Source: Candidatus Gugararchaeum adminiculabundum (GTDB lineage: Archaea > Micrarchaeota > Micrarchaeia > Burarchaeales > Gugararchaeaceae). Taken from it: a stretch of DNA of 64,000 bases. Of this stretch, positions 28,465-35,973 are shown piece by piece. The number at the start of each line of letters is the position of its first letter. Within the stretch, counting starts at the first letter, position 1. The notes beneath the pieces were generated by a model that was not told where the DNA came from, made no database searches, and worked only from the letters and a program-made list of their open reading frames with translations. The position numbers and the translations under genes are program-made. The stretch lies in NCBI GenBank assembly GCA_902384795.1, contig CABMDC010000017.1:1-64000 (forward strand), in the 5' to 3' direction.

Positions 28465-29619
28465 TTAAACTTCCTTGCCGAGCTTCTCGGCCGCCTTTTT
28501 CGGCTCGTCAACAATCAAATCAAACAGCTCGTCGGGCTTGTCAAGCGCGCACTTGTTTTCTGCCAATCTTTCGCGTAGAATGTTCATGCCCAATTCCTTC
28601 ACGCTTGCCTGGGACTCGCGCAGGCCGCGGAGAATGTCAATCTTCTGCTGCGCCAAATCCCCATCGAATTGCTTGTCAATTTCAAGGTGGCACCCGGTAA
28701 AATTCAGGCACGCGTCCACATCGCAGGAATTGGTGCCTTTAGCCAAAGTTCCCTTGAGTTTTATTTTAATCAGCGGGTTGCACTTGCCGGCAGGGGTTGC
28801 CATAGTTTCATCGACCAGGGAACGGATGCTGTTTTCTATTTCCGAAAGCTTGGCATCGGTGAACTCTAATTCCCTGTAAATGAATGGGCGCGAATCGATT
28901 TCAACGAATTTGTGGGAGCGCTGTTTTGTATCGTATAAAATGAAGCCTTTCTTCTGCTGCTCCTCTTCGCGCAGCTGCGTGACAACGGTGCTTCCTGGAA
29001 TCAGGAGCTTGCCGTCAAGCAGGGATTTGCGCCCGTGGATGTGGCCGCACAGATAGAGGTCAAACCCCTGCGGCAGATTTTCAAGCGAAGCGAGATTGGG
29101 AACTTGCGGGGTGAATTCCTGAAGTGTTTGGTGGAAAATGAAGATGTTGAAAGAATCAGGGGCTGGAGAAAAATTCAGCGCCGAAAGCGCGCTTTTGAAA
29201 TATTCGTCAGGAACTCCGCCAATTCCTACAATGGAAACGCGCTCCTGGTTTTTCTCGACCAGAACCGGAGAAGCGTGCACATTTACCAGGAGGCTTGCTT
29301 TTTCCAGCAACTGGATTGGGTTGATGGTGTCCTTGGTCCTGCGCTCATGGGTCCCGTGGATTGCGAAAACCGCTGGGAATCCGTTTTCCTTTTGCGGGTA
29401 TTTCACTTCCCATTTCCTTGCCTTTGCAGGAGTGAGAAGCTCGATTGCCTGGGCGAGAATCTCCGGCGCAGGGACTTTGGAATCAAAAATGTCGCCTCCG
29501 AGAATTATGCAGTCGGCTGATTCCAGCGCCTTCTGGAAAGCCATTTTCGCCTGCTCAAACGCATCCTCGCGGAATTTCTGCAGCCCCAGATGCGTGTCGG
29601 CGATGAACGCTATTTTCAT
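28465..29619 (-). CDS. Mre11/SbcD-like DNA repair metallophosphoesterase
   Basis: FIADTHLGLQKFR, ILGGDIFDS, FAIHGTHERRTKD, FHQTLQEF, CGHIHGRKSL. Confidence 0.88.
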   Translation of the reverse strand: MKIAFIADTHLGLQKFREDAFEQAKMAFQKALESADCIILGGDIFDSKVPAPEILAQAIELLTPAKARKWEVKYPQKENGFPAVFAIHGTHERRTKDTINPIQLLEKASLLVNVHASPVLVEKNQERVSIVGIGGVPDEYFKSALSALNFSPAPDSFNIFIFHQTLQEFTPQVPNLASLENLPQGFDLYLCGHIHGRKSLLDGKLLIPGSTVVTQLREEEQQKKGFILYDTKQRSHKFVEIDSRPFIYRELEFTDAKLSEIENSIRSLVDETMATPAGKCNPLIKIKLKGTLAKGTNSCDVDACLNFTGCHLEIDKQFDGDLAQQKIDILRGLRESQASVKELGMNILRERLAENKCALDKPDELFDLIVDEPKKAAEKLGKEV

Positions 29620-29648
29620 AGGTTAAATTAGGGAGGGAAAGATTATAT

Positions 29649-30107
29649 TTGAAACCAGTTAAATCAGGGATTATGCAAATTCCCCAGCTTGATTGGAAAG
29701 TGGCATCCATTGCCCTGCTCGCGGCGCTTACGGTCTATAACGTGCTCGTGAAACTGTACACAACCGAACTGAGCACAGGCAGGGAGGACATACGCTCGTT
29801 TTACCCGGTAATCATAGTGATCGGGCTGGTGGCATTGGCCCTGTTCCTGTACAATGGCCAGGGGGCGAAGATGACTGAAAAAACGCCCCTGTGGATTTTC
29901 GTAATTCTCGTGCTGCTTGGTGCCACCTATTACCTTACGTTGGTGGCGTTCAACGGGCCGCTGAGCGTGGTGGTGCCGATAATCGGCCTGTCCGCTGCTG
30001 CCAGCGCGGTGATAGCCGTTCTTTTCCTAGGGGAAACGTTCACCATTGCCAAGGGGGCGGGAGTGCTCCTCGGGCTGGCGAGCATTTACCTGCTTTTAAA
30101 GGGATAA
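29649..30107 (+). CDS. EamA-like half-transporter (4-5 TM)
   Basis: Hydrophobic; YYLTLVAFNGPLSVVVPIIGLSAAASAVIAVLFLGETFTIAKGAGVLLGLASIYLL. Confidence 0.75.
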   Translation: MKPVKSGIMQIPQLDWKVASIALLAALTVYNVLVKLYTTELSTGREDIRSFYPVIIVIGLVALALFLYNGQGAKMTEKTPLWIFVILVLLGATYYLTLVAFNGPLSVVVPIIGLSAAASAVIAVLFLGETFTIAKGAGVLLGLASIYLLLKG

Positions 30108-30164
30108 ATACCATAATGCTTTATATAGTACCACAGCCATAAAATATGTGGAAACGTGGTACTT

Positions 30165-31319
30165 ATGGCAGCTAGGGATTCTAATGTCAAAATAATCAGG
30201 CTACCAACGGATGGGGCTTTTTTCAGGAAGAAAGGGCAGCCGGTTGAGTTTAGGGTGCCCTGGAAAGTTCTTTTTGGAGAATTGGACAGCAACAAAAATG
30301 CCCTGTTCCAGGAGAAGGTAAGGAACCTGATTGTTTCAAAAGAGAATATAATTCCGATTTCCCCGCACCAGGCGGCGGATTATGCGGCAGTTGCCCGCGA
30401 GACCAGTTCGCTGGATGCTGCCAAAAAGGCCGAGGGGGATAAGGCCGAAACTGCATTTGCGAACGCCAAGCCGGCTGAATCTGATTATGGCGCCTTGGCG
30501 GTTTACCAGAAAATAGATTGGATGGTCAGGCAGATCAAAGTGTTTCTTATTGACAGGAACAACACGAAGAAGGAACACATAAAAACGATTAACCAAAATG
30601 AAACCGATGATGAAACTTACTTGAAAAATGTGAAAACAGGGGAGAACAGCTTTGGAAAGATCAAAAACTGGATGAAGGCTATTTTCACTTTTGCAGCGCC
30701 TGGCGCTGCCGTGGCTGCCTGGCTGAAAGACCCGAAGCTGGTGCAGGAGATTGTTGAAGCGGTGCCGAAACTCAAGATTGTCGCGCCCATGCTGCCCGTG
30801 TTAATTCCGTTCGCCCTGGCAATCGCGGCCTGGGAGCTCCTGACGCTCGGAGAAGGAGTGGTCGGAATTGCGATTAAGAAAGTGAGACTAAGCGCGCAAA
30901 GGCGCAGGGAAAAAGAGGACAGGAAAGTCGAGCGGGATGCGATAAAGTGCAAAGCCTCTGCGTTCTACTGGACAGCGAAATATCTGGCAACCCAGGACAA
31001 GCTCAAGGATTCCATGAAGGAAACGCTTCCTGAAGCTGAATTCGTCCTTGAGAATTACGGGCCCCTGAACTGGGACAGGTTTGTCGCGCTGCAGGCGGAC
31101 GCCTATGCAAGGGGGGAAATAGGCCCGTATTTCGTGATAACCAGCGAGAACAAGGATATTGCCGGGGTGGACTGGAACGGGTGGCAGAAATTCCTGGTTT
31201 GGGCCAGGGTTCTGAAGCAGCCGAGAAAAATAAGGGTGAATTATACTCCGCCCTTGGCGCACACTGATGTGATTGTAATACAGCCGGCGCCGATAGTAGT
31301 TGGCCAGCCAGTGAATTAG
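30165..31319 (+). CDS. Hypothetical protein, 384 aa, two central hydrophobic segments
   Basis: Long ORF, TATA-like tttatatag upstream; AIFTFAAPGAAVAAWL and APMLPVLIPFALAIAAWELL. Confidence 0.65.
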   Translation: MAARDSNVKIIRLPTDGAFFRKKGQPVEFRVPWKVLFGELDSNKNALFQEKVRNLIVSKENIIPISPHQAADYAAVARETSSLDAAKKAEGDKAETAFANAKPAESDYGALAVYQKIDWMVRQIKVFLIDRNNTKKEHIKTINQNETDDETYLKNVKTGENSFGKIKNWMKAIFTFAAPGAAVAAWLKDPKLVQEIVEAVPKLKIVAPMLPVLIPFALAIAAWELLTLGEGVVGIAIKKVRLSAQRRREKEDRKVERDAIKCKASAFYWTAKYLATQDKLKDSMKETLPEAEFVLENYGPLNWDRFVALQADAYARGEIGPYFVITSENKDIAGVDWNGWQKFLVWARVLKQPRKIRVNYTPPLAHTDVIVIQPAPIVVGQPVN

Positions 31320-31340
31320 GTTTTGGCCTTTGTTTTAGAT

Positions 31341-31784
31341 TCAGGCCTTTACTTCTTCTTTTACTTCAGCAGTGGTTCGTTCGCGGAGCATGGAAACCAC
31401 CTGTTTTGATTTCCAAATGTCCTTGGGAAATTCCCTTCCGCGCGCGAGCAGATTTTTCTCATACTTCTTCACTTCCAGGCTGGACTTGATCAGCTCGACC
31501 GCATCGTCCACATTGAAGTCCTTGCAGGAGAAGATGTCCACGCTCGCGTAGTTCTTTTCAGGAAAAGTGTGAATTGAGATGTGCGATTCGGCAATCAAAA
31601 CCACGCCGGAAATGCCCCAGTCCTCGGGCTTGACTCCGTGATAGGTGAAAGTATAGGGGGGCATTATCTTGGTCATGCCTACCAGGCCAGGAAAAGTATC
31701 CAAGAAGTTGTAGATGAACTCTATGTCCTTCAGCTTTCTTTTGTTGCATCCGTAGCAATCCATCATTAAATGCGGTCCAAACAT
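31341..31784 (-). CDS. speD: S-adenosylmethionine decarboxylase proenzyme family (SpeD)
   Basis: AESHISIHTFPEKNYASVDIFSC (pyruvoyl cleavage site ESH|S). Confidence 0.9.
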   Translation of the reverse strand: MFGPHLMMDCYGCNKRKLKDIEFIYNFLDTFPGLVGMTKIMPPYTFTYHGVKPEDWGISGVVLIAESHISIHTFPEKNYASVDIFSCKDFNVDDAVELIKSSLEVKKYEKNLLARGREFPKDIWKSKQVVSMLRERTTAEVKEEVKA

Positions 31785-31899
31785 TTCTTTTTTTCCCCCA
31801 CAATGAAAATTGTGTGCAATTATTTTGTTTGCGCTATTTATAAACTTTATTTCAGCTGGGAAAAATCAGGAAGGAAAAAAATCGCGGGAATTGTGGGAA

Positions 31900-32481
31900 T
31901 TAGGCTGAAATTGTTTTCAGCAAATCGGCCTTGGTGACAATGCCGATTATTTTTTCCTTGCGCACGATCAGGACCGCCTTGGAATGGGCGAGCAGGCTGC
32001 CCAGAAGAGACGAAGGAGTGTCCTCGGTCACCCTGGGAAAAGGCTCGTCCATCACATCGGAAATCTTCAGCTTGGAAAGGTCTTGCTGCTTTCCTGTGCG
32101 GCCGGTTGATTCGTCCACTGAGGAAATCTTTTCAAGTATTGTTTCTTCGGTGATCGAGCCGACAACGTTTTCACCTGAAAAAACAGGAAGCTGGGAAATG
32201 TCGTGCTTTTTCATCAGGCCGATTGCATGGGTGAGTTTCTCGCTTGCGTTAACGGAAATTATGTTTTTGGTAAGGATGTCCCTGGCAGTGAGCCTCTCGC
32301 CGTGCTCCTGCTGCTCAAGCGCCTCGAAAATCTGCTTGGTCTTGGAAAAGCTCGGGTCTATTTTGCCGGACTCGATTTTTGCAATCATGGACTGGCTCAC
32401 CTGCGCCAGGCGCGCCAGCTGGGCCTGCTTGAGCCCGAGTTTTCTCCTTCGCTTTCCAATTTCCGTTAGTTCTGGCAACAT
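31900..32481 (-). CDS. XRE-type HTH fused to CBS domain pair
   Basis: IGKRRRKLGLKQAQLARLAQVSQSMIAKIESGKIDPSFSK; two CBS repeats (LTHAIGLMKKHDISQLPVF, SSLLGSLLAHSKAVLIV). Confidence 0.92.
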   Translation of the reverse strand: MLPELTEIGKRRRKLGLKQAQLARLAQVSQSMIAKIESGKIDPSFSKTKQIFEALEQQEHGERLTARDILTKNIISVNASEKLTHAIGLMKKHDISQLPVFSGENVVGSITEETILEKISSVDESTGRTGKQQDLSKLKISDVMDEPFPRVTEDTPSSLLGSLLAHSKAVLIVRKEKIIGIVTKADLLKTISA

Positions 32482-32521
32482 GATAGGTATTAGGGAGTTA
32501 CAGGAATATAAAGGCTTTGTT

Positions 32522-32539
32522 TTATTCTGATTAGAATAA
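32522..32539. promoter_or_regulatory. Palindromic operator candidate 1
   Basis: TTATTCT-GATT-AGAATAA just upstream of the TATA-like ctttatattcc (reverse strand) of the HTH-CBS gene. Confidence 0.6.
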
Positions 32540-32569
32540 GAGTTTCATTGGGATTCGGGAAGCGTGCAA

Positions 32570-32585
32570 TATTCCGATTGGAATA
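32570..32585. promoter_or_regulatory. Palindromic operator candidate 2
   Basis: TATTCC-GATT-GGAATA; same layout as site 1 with a symmetric T.A to C.G change. Confidence 0.6.
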
Positions 32586-32659
32586 AAATTGTCATTAAAT
32601 GATTTAATAGGAAACTGAGGAATAAATGGTGAGTGCGGTGGGGCAATCGCTCTAGGGTA

Positions 32660-32769
32660 GGATGAGGGCGAGCGAGGAATCGCGAGCCTTTCATCCGCGA
32701 TAGTTCCAGTTCTATTCTGGATTTTGAAACTCATAAGAGCGGCTTAGGGAAAACAATATGCGCTCTTAT
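32660..32769 (+). repeat. Hairpin repeat element, copy 4 (A+B parts)
   Basis: GGATGA/TCATCC arms around GCGAGCGAGGAATCGCGAGC (32668-32687); B stem ATAAGAGCG/CGCTCTTAT (32733-32741/32761-32769). Confidence 0.85.
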
Positions 32770-32780
32770 TAGGTGAAACT

Positions 32781-34028
32781 GTGACAAAACCATCGAAATT
32801 GGTATGCAAGGAATGCGGCGAGGAATATCCAGTGGAACTGAGGACCGCGTGCGAAATCTGCTTCGGCCCGCTGGACGTGCAGTATGATTACGAGGCCATT
32901 GGGAAGCAGGTGACCAAGGAGAAAATCGCAGGCAGGGAGAAAACCCTTTGGAGGTATATTGAGCTCCTGCCGATTGAGAACAGGAATAATATTGTGAACC
33001 TGCATCCTGGTTTTACTCCATTGAAAAAAGCAGACCAGCTGGCGAAGAAATTGGGATTGCGGGAATTGTATGTGAAAGATGACACCGTAAATCCCACCTA
33101 TTCGTTCAAGGACAGGCCGAGCTCGGTTGCTGTTTCCAAGAGCGTTGAATTCGGGCTTGAAGCCGTGGGATGTGCAAGCACTGGAAATTTGGCAGGCGCA
33201 ACCGCTGCCCATGCTGCCAAGGCGGGATTGCCTTGTTACATTTTCATTCCAGCTGATTTGGAGCAGAGCAAGGTGCTTTCAGCGCAAATCTATGGGCCGA
33301 ATATCATTGCGGTTGAGGGGACCTATGATGATGCGAACAGGATTGCGAATTTGGCTGCGAACAAATACAAGTGGGGGCTGGTGAACATCAACATCCGCCC
33401 GTATTACACAGAAGGAAGCAAAACTTTGGCCTACGAAGTGTGCGAGCAACTGGGATGGCAGACGCCTGACAGGGTGATTATTCCGCTGGGAAGCGGGGCA
33501 TTGCTTTGCGCAATCAACAAGGGGTTCAATGAGCTGGTGAAACTTGGGTTCGTCTATGAGAACAAGGTGAAAATCTGCGGCAGCCAGCCGGATGGATGCG
33601 CGCCCATTGCCAATGCCTATGATGGAAAGAGTGACATAATCCCGATTGAGAAGCCAACAAGCATTGTGAAATCACTGGCGATCGGAGACCCGGCATCTGG
33701 TCCTGAAGCTCTTAAAATAATCAATGAAAGCAGAGGATTCGCTGATTCGCCAAATGACCTGGAAGTGGTTGAAGGGCAGAAGCTGCTTGCGCGCACCGAG
33801 GGGATTTTTGCAGAGCCTGCTGGCGGAGTTGTTATTGCAGCGCTCAAGCGGAAAGTTGAGGCCGGAGAAATTGACAAGAATGAAAGGGTTGTTGTTTACA
33901 TTACAGGGAACGGGTTGAAAACTCCGGATGTGCTGTTCGGGAAATTCCCTGAGCCGACAAGGGCAAAGCCGAATTTCGAGGATGTGGACAGGGCGATTAC
34001 TGAGCTGAAGAGGAAAGGAAGCAAATAA
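32781..34028 (+). CDS. thrC: Threonine synthase
   Basis: N-terminal CKECGEEYPVELRTACEICFGPL; YSFKDRPSSVAVSK; CASTGNLAGATAAHAAKAGL; GTG start. Confidence 0.94.
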   Translation: MTKPSKLVCKECGEEYPVELRTACEICFGPLDVQYDYEAIGKQVTKEKIAGREKTLWRYIELLPIENRNNIVNLHPGFTPLKKADQLAKKLGLRELYVKDDTVNPTYSFKDRPSSVAVSKSVEFGLEAVGCASTGNLAGATAAHAAKAGLPCYIFIPADLEQSKVLSAQIYGPNIIAVEGTYDDANRIANLAANKYKWGLVNINIRPYYTEGSKTLAYEVCEQLGWQTPDRVIIPLGSGALLCAINKGFNELVKLGFVYENKVKICGSQPDGCAPIANAYDGKSDIIPIEKPTSIVKSLAIGDPASGPEALKIINESRGFADSPNDLEVVEGQKLLARTEGIFAEPAGGVVIAALKRKVEAGEIDKNERVVVYITGNGLKTPDVLFGKFPEPTRAKPNFEDVDRAITELKRKGSK

Positions 34029-34121
34029 ATTGCAGGCGGGGATATTCCGCAAAGAATAGGATTTTCACGAGGCAATATAAGGAATGGAAAGGAAACGATA
34101 CTCAGGCAAGAGGTGTTGTGA

Positions 34122-34400
34122 ATGGTAAAAGTAAGATTTTCAAGTGCGATTCAGGCTGCTGCGAACAATGAGATTGAGACCACGGTTGAATTCCATGGGA
34201 ACGTTGAAGCCCTGCTCAAGAAGCTTGTTGAAAAATATGGCGAGAACTTCAAGAAAAGGATTTATGACGACCAGGGGAAGCCGCGCAGGTTCATCAATAT
34301 TTATGTGAACGGCAAGGACGTGCGGTTCGTGAAGCAGCTTAACACTGAAATCAAAGCCGGGGACGTTATTGATTTGATTCCGGCAGTCTCAGGCGGCTAA
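34122..34400 (+). CDS. MoaD/ThiS-like ubiquitin-fold protein (SAMP-like)
   Basis: VKVRFSSAIQAAANNEIETTVEFHG...INIYVNGKDVRF..GDVIDLIPAVSGG with C-terminal GG. Confidence 0.88.
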   Translation: MVKVRFSSAIQAAANNEIETTVEFHGNVEALLKKLVEKYGENFKKRIYDDQGKPRRFINIYVNGKDVRFVKQLNTEIKAGDVIDLIPAVSGG

Positions 34401-34427
34401 AGAGCCATAGGCGTATTTTATCTATTA

Positions 34428-34586
34428 GCGGAGGAGGAAGGCGAGCGAGTAATCGCGAGCACCTCCGCATAGTTGCGGAGGCATTTTCGGCCCGCAGGCC
34501 GAAACATGTTTCATCTGGAGCAGTTTTTGTTTCGCTGTGGATATTGAACGCGTAGAGCGGCTCTGTTAAGGCAATGTGCGCTCTAC
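34428..34586 (+). repeat. Hairpin repeat element, copy 2 (A+B parts with extra hairpins)
   Basis: Core GCGAGCGAGTAATCGCGAGC at 34441-34460; arms GCGGAGG/CCTCCGC; extra TTTCGGCC-CGCA-GGCCGAAA; B stem 34552-34559/34579-34586. Confidence 0.87.
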
Positions 34587-34637
34587 AAATCTATTTATAT
34601 TGCGACTTAGTGAAACCATCAACAGTTGGTGATTCTA

Positions 34638-35186
34638 ATGGCTGAACTTATGGCAGAGCTCGGAGTAGGGATTCTCAAATTCATCATAGCGGCGGTGCTG
34701 GCTATTTTCTCGGTCTATTTCGGCATAAGGGCCTATGACCGGATGACCGAGGGAATCGAGGAAATGCGCGAGCTCAAGAAAGGGAACGTGGCCGTAGGAG
34801 TCGTGATGGCCGCGGTGATTTTGATTATTGCGTTCGTGACGCGCGCCACGGTTATGGAGATGAACACGAACATGAAGGTCGGCATGAGCGCGAGTTTGCT
34901 TGGAATAATCGTGCTTGTGGGAGTTGTGAAGCTGGCGTTCGCCCTGCTGATTACATTGTTTGTGATTTACATCGCCCTGAATGTGCTGGCAATGGTCACC
35001 AGGGACATTGACGAGATCGAGGAGCTGAACAGGAACAATGTGGCGGTCGGGCTCATGATTGCAGGCGTATTGCTCGCGGTCGTATTGGTCACCATGACGA
35101 GCCTGGAAAGCATTGCGGCCAGCCCGGCGGTTTCTGCGCTGGAAGTGGCGAAGAACATGGGGATAACCGCTGCGGCTCTGATTTAG
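34638..35186 (+). CDS. DUF350-like integral membrane protein (two internal repeats)
   Basis: Repeated YFGIRAYDRMTEGIEEMRELKKGNVAVGVVMAAVILI / YIALNVLAMVTRDIDEIEELNRNNVAVGLMIAGVLLAV. Confidence 0.8.
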   Translation: MAELMAELGVGILKFIIAAVLAIFSVYFGIRAYDRMTEGIEEMRELKKGNVAVGVVMAAVILIIAFVTRATVMEMNTNMKVGMSASLLGIIVLVGVVKLAFALLITLFVIYIALNVLAMVTRDIDEIEELNRNNVAVGLMIAGVLLAVVLVTMTSLESIAASPAVSALEVAKNMGITAAALI

Positions 35187-35216
35187 TTTTGCTGGTCGCT
35201 TCTTTCTCCCGCGCGC

Positions 35217-35600
35217 TTAGCCTTCCCATATTTTTTCGTTTGAAACGTATAGCCTGATTGTGCCTGCGGGAAGCGCGAGACTTTCGCTATAGCTGCAGAG
35301 CGTTTCGGCTGATTTGCTTTTTCCTCCAACTGAAACCGTGAGATTTTTTCCGCTGGCCGAGATGTTCGCCGGAAACGGAAGGCGCAGTTCGACCGGTTCT
35401 GTATTGCCAGCGCCAAGCACGCAGGCATTGTCTGCCGCGCCCTGGAGCGCGTAGGCCGCCAGTTCGGCATAGCGCTTGCCTGAAAGCGACTGCTCGAGCG
35501 CATAGGAGTTGTAAAGAAGCGGGAGGATCAGGGCGAGCACTGCTAGGAAGGCTGCGAAAACCAAAAGGAATTCAAGCGAAACTTGCGCGCGCATGAGCAT
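35217..35600 (-). CDS. Class III signal-peptide pilin-like protein
   Basis: MLMRAQVSLEFLLVFAAFLAVLALILPLL. Confidence 0.75.
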   Translation of the reverse strand: MLMRAQVSLEFLLVFAAFLAVLALILPLLYNSYALEQSLSGKRYAELAAYALQGAADNACVLGAGNTEPVELRLPFPANISASGKNLTVSVGGKSKSAETLCSYSESLALPAGTIRLYVSNEKIWEG

Positions 35601-35603
35601 TAA

Positions 35604-35894
35604 CTAGGGTTTGTCCTGGCAGGTGTTGTCAGAAGCGCAGTAATCGCTGGCGCAGTCACTGGATTTGATGCAATCTGTGCCCACCTTCTTGCCGGTACCT
35701 ATTGAAGTGTCAAGAGACTCGATTTTGGAAGTTACGGCCCCGGTCTGCTTTTCGGCGGATTTGGTTGCATCGTTCGCCTGTTTTTGCAAGGAGGTGATTA
35801 CCAGAATTGCGATTGCCAATACCGCTGCCAATAGAATGATGATTTCGATTGATATCTGACCTTTTTTCTTTTTAGAGCCAAACACGCGCACCAC
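35604..35894 (-). CDS. Class III signal-peptide small Cys-rich protein
   Basis: KKKGQISIEIIILLAAVLAIAILVI; CIKSSDCASDYCASDNTC. Confidence 0.75.
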   Translation of the reverse strand: MVRVFGSKKKKGQISIEIIILLAAVLAIAILVITSLQKQANDATKSAEKQTGAVTSKIESLDTSIGTGKKVGTDCIKSSDCASDYCASDNTCQDKP

Positions 35895-35973
35895 CCGCTG
35901 AAAAATGGGAAATCTTGGTATATATTGCTATTGGTGTCGCTTGAAAAGAAGCCGCTAATGGAAGCCGCTAACA

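Noticed and set aside
34441-34460. Kink-turn (box C/D or L7Ae site) in the repeat core
   Set aside because: Tandem G.A pairs are present but the 3-nt bulge that defines a k-turn is absent; only a symmetric tandem G.A motif can be claimed.
34485-34504. TTTCGGCC-CGCA-GGCCGAAA as an intrinsic terminator for the MoaD-like gene
   Set aside because: No following T-run, and archaeal termination does not generally need such hairpins; better treated as part of repeat copy 2.
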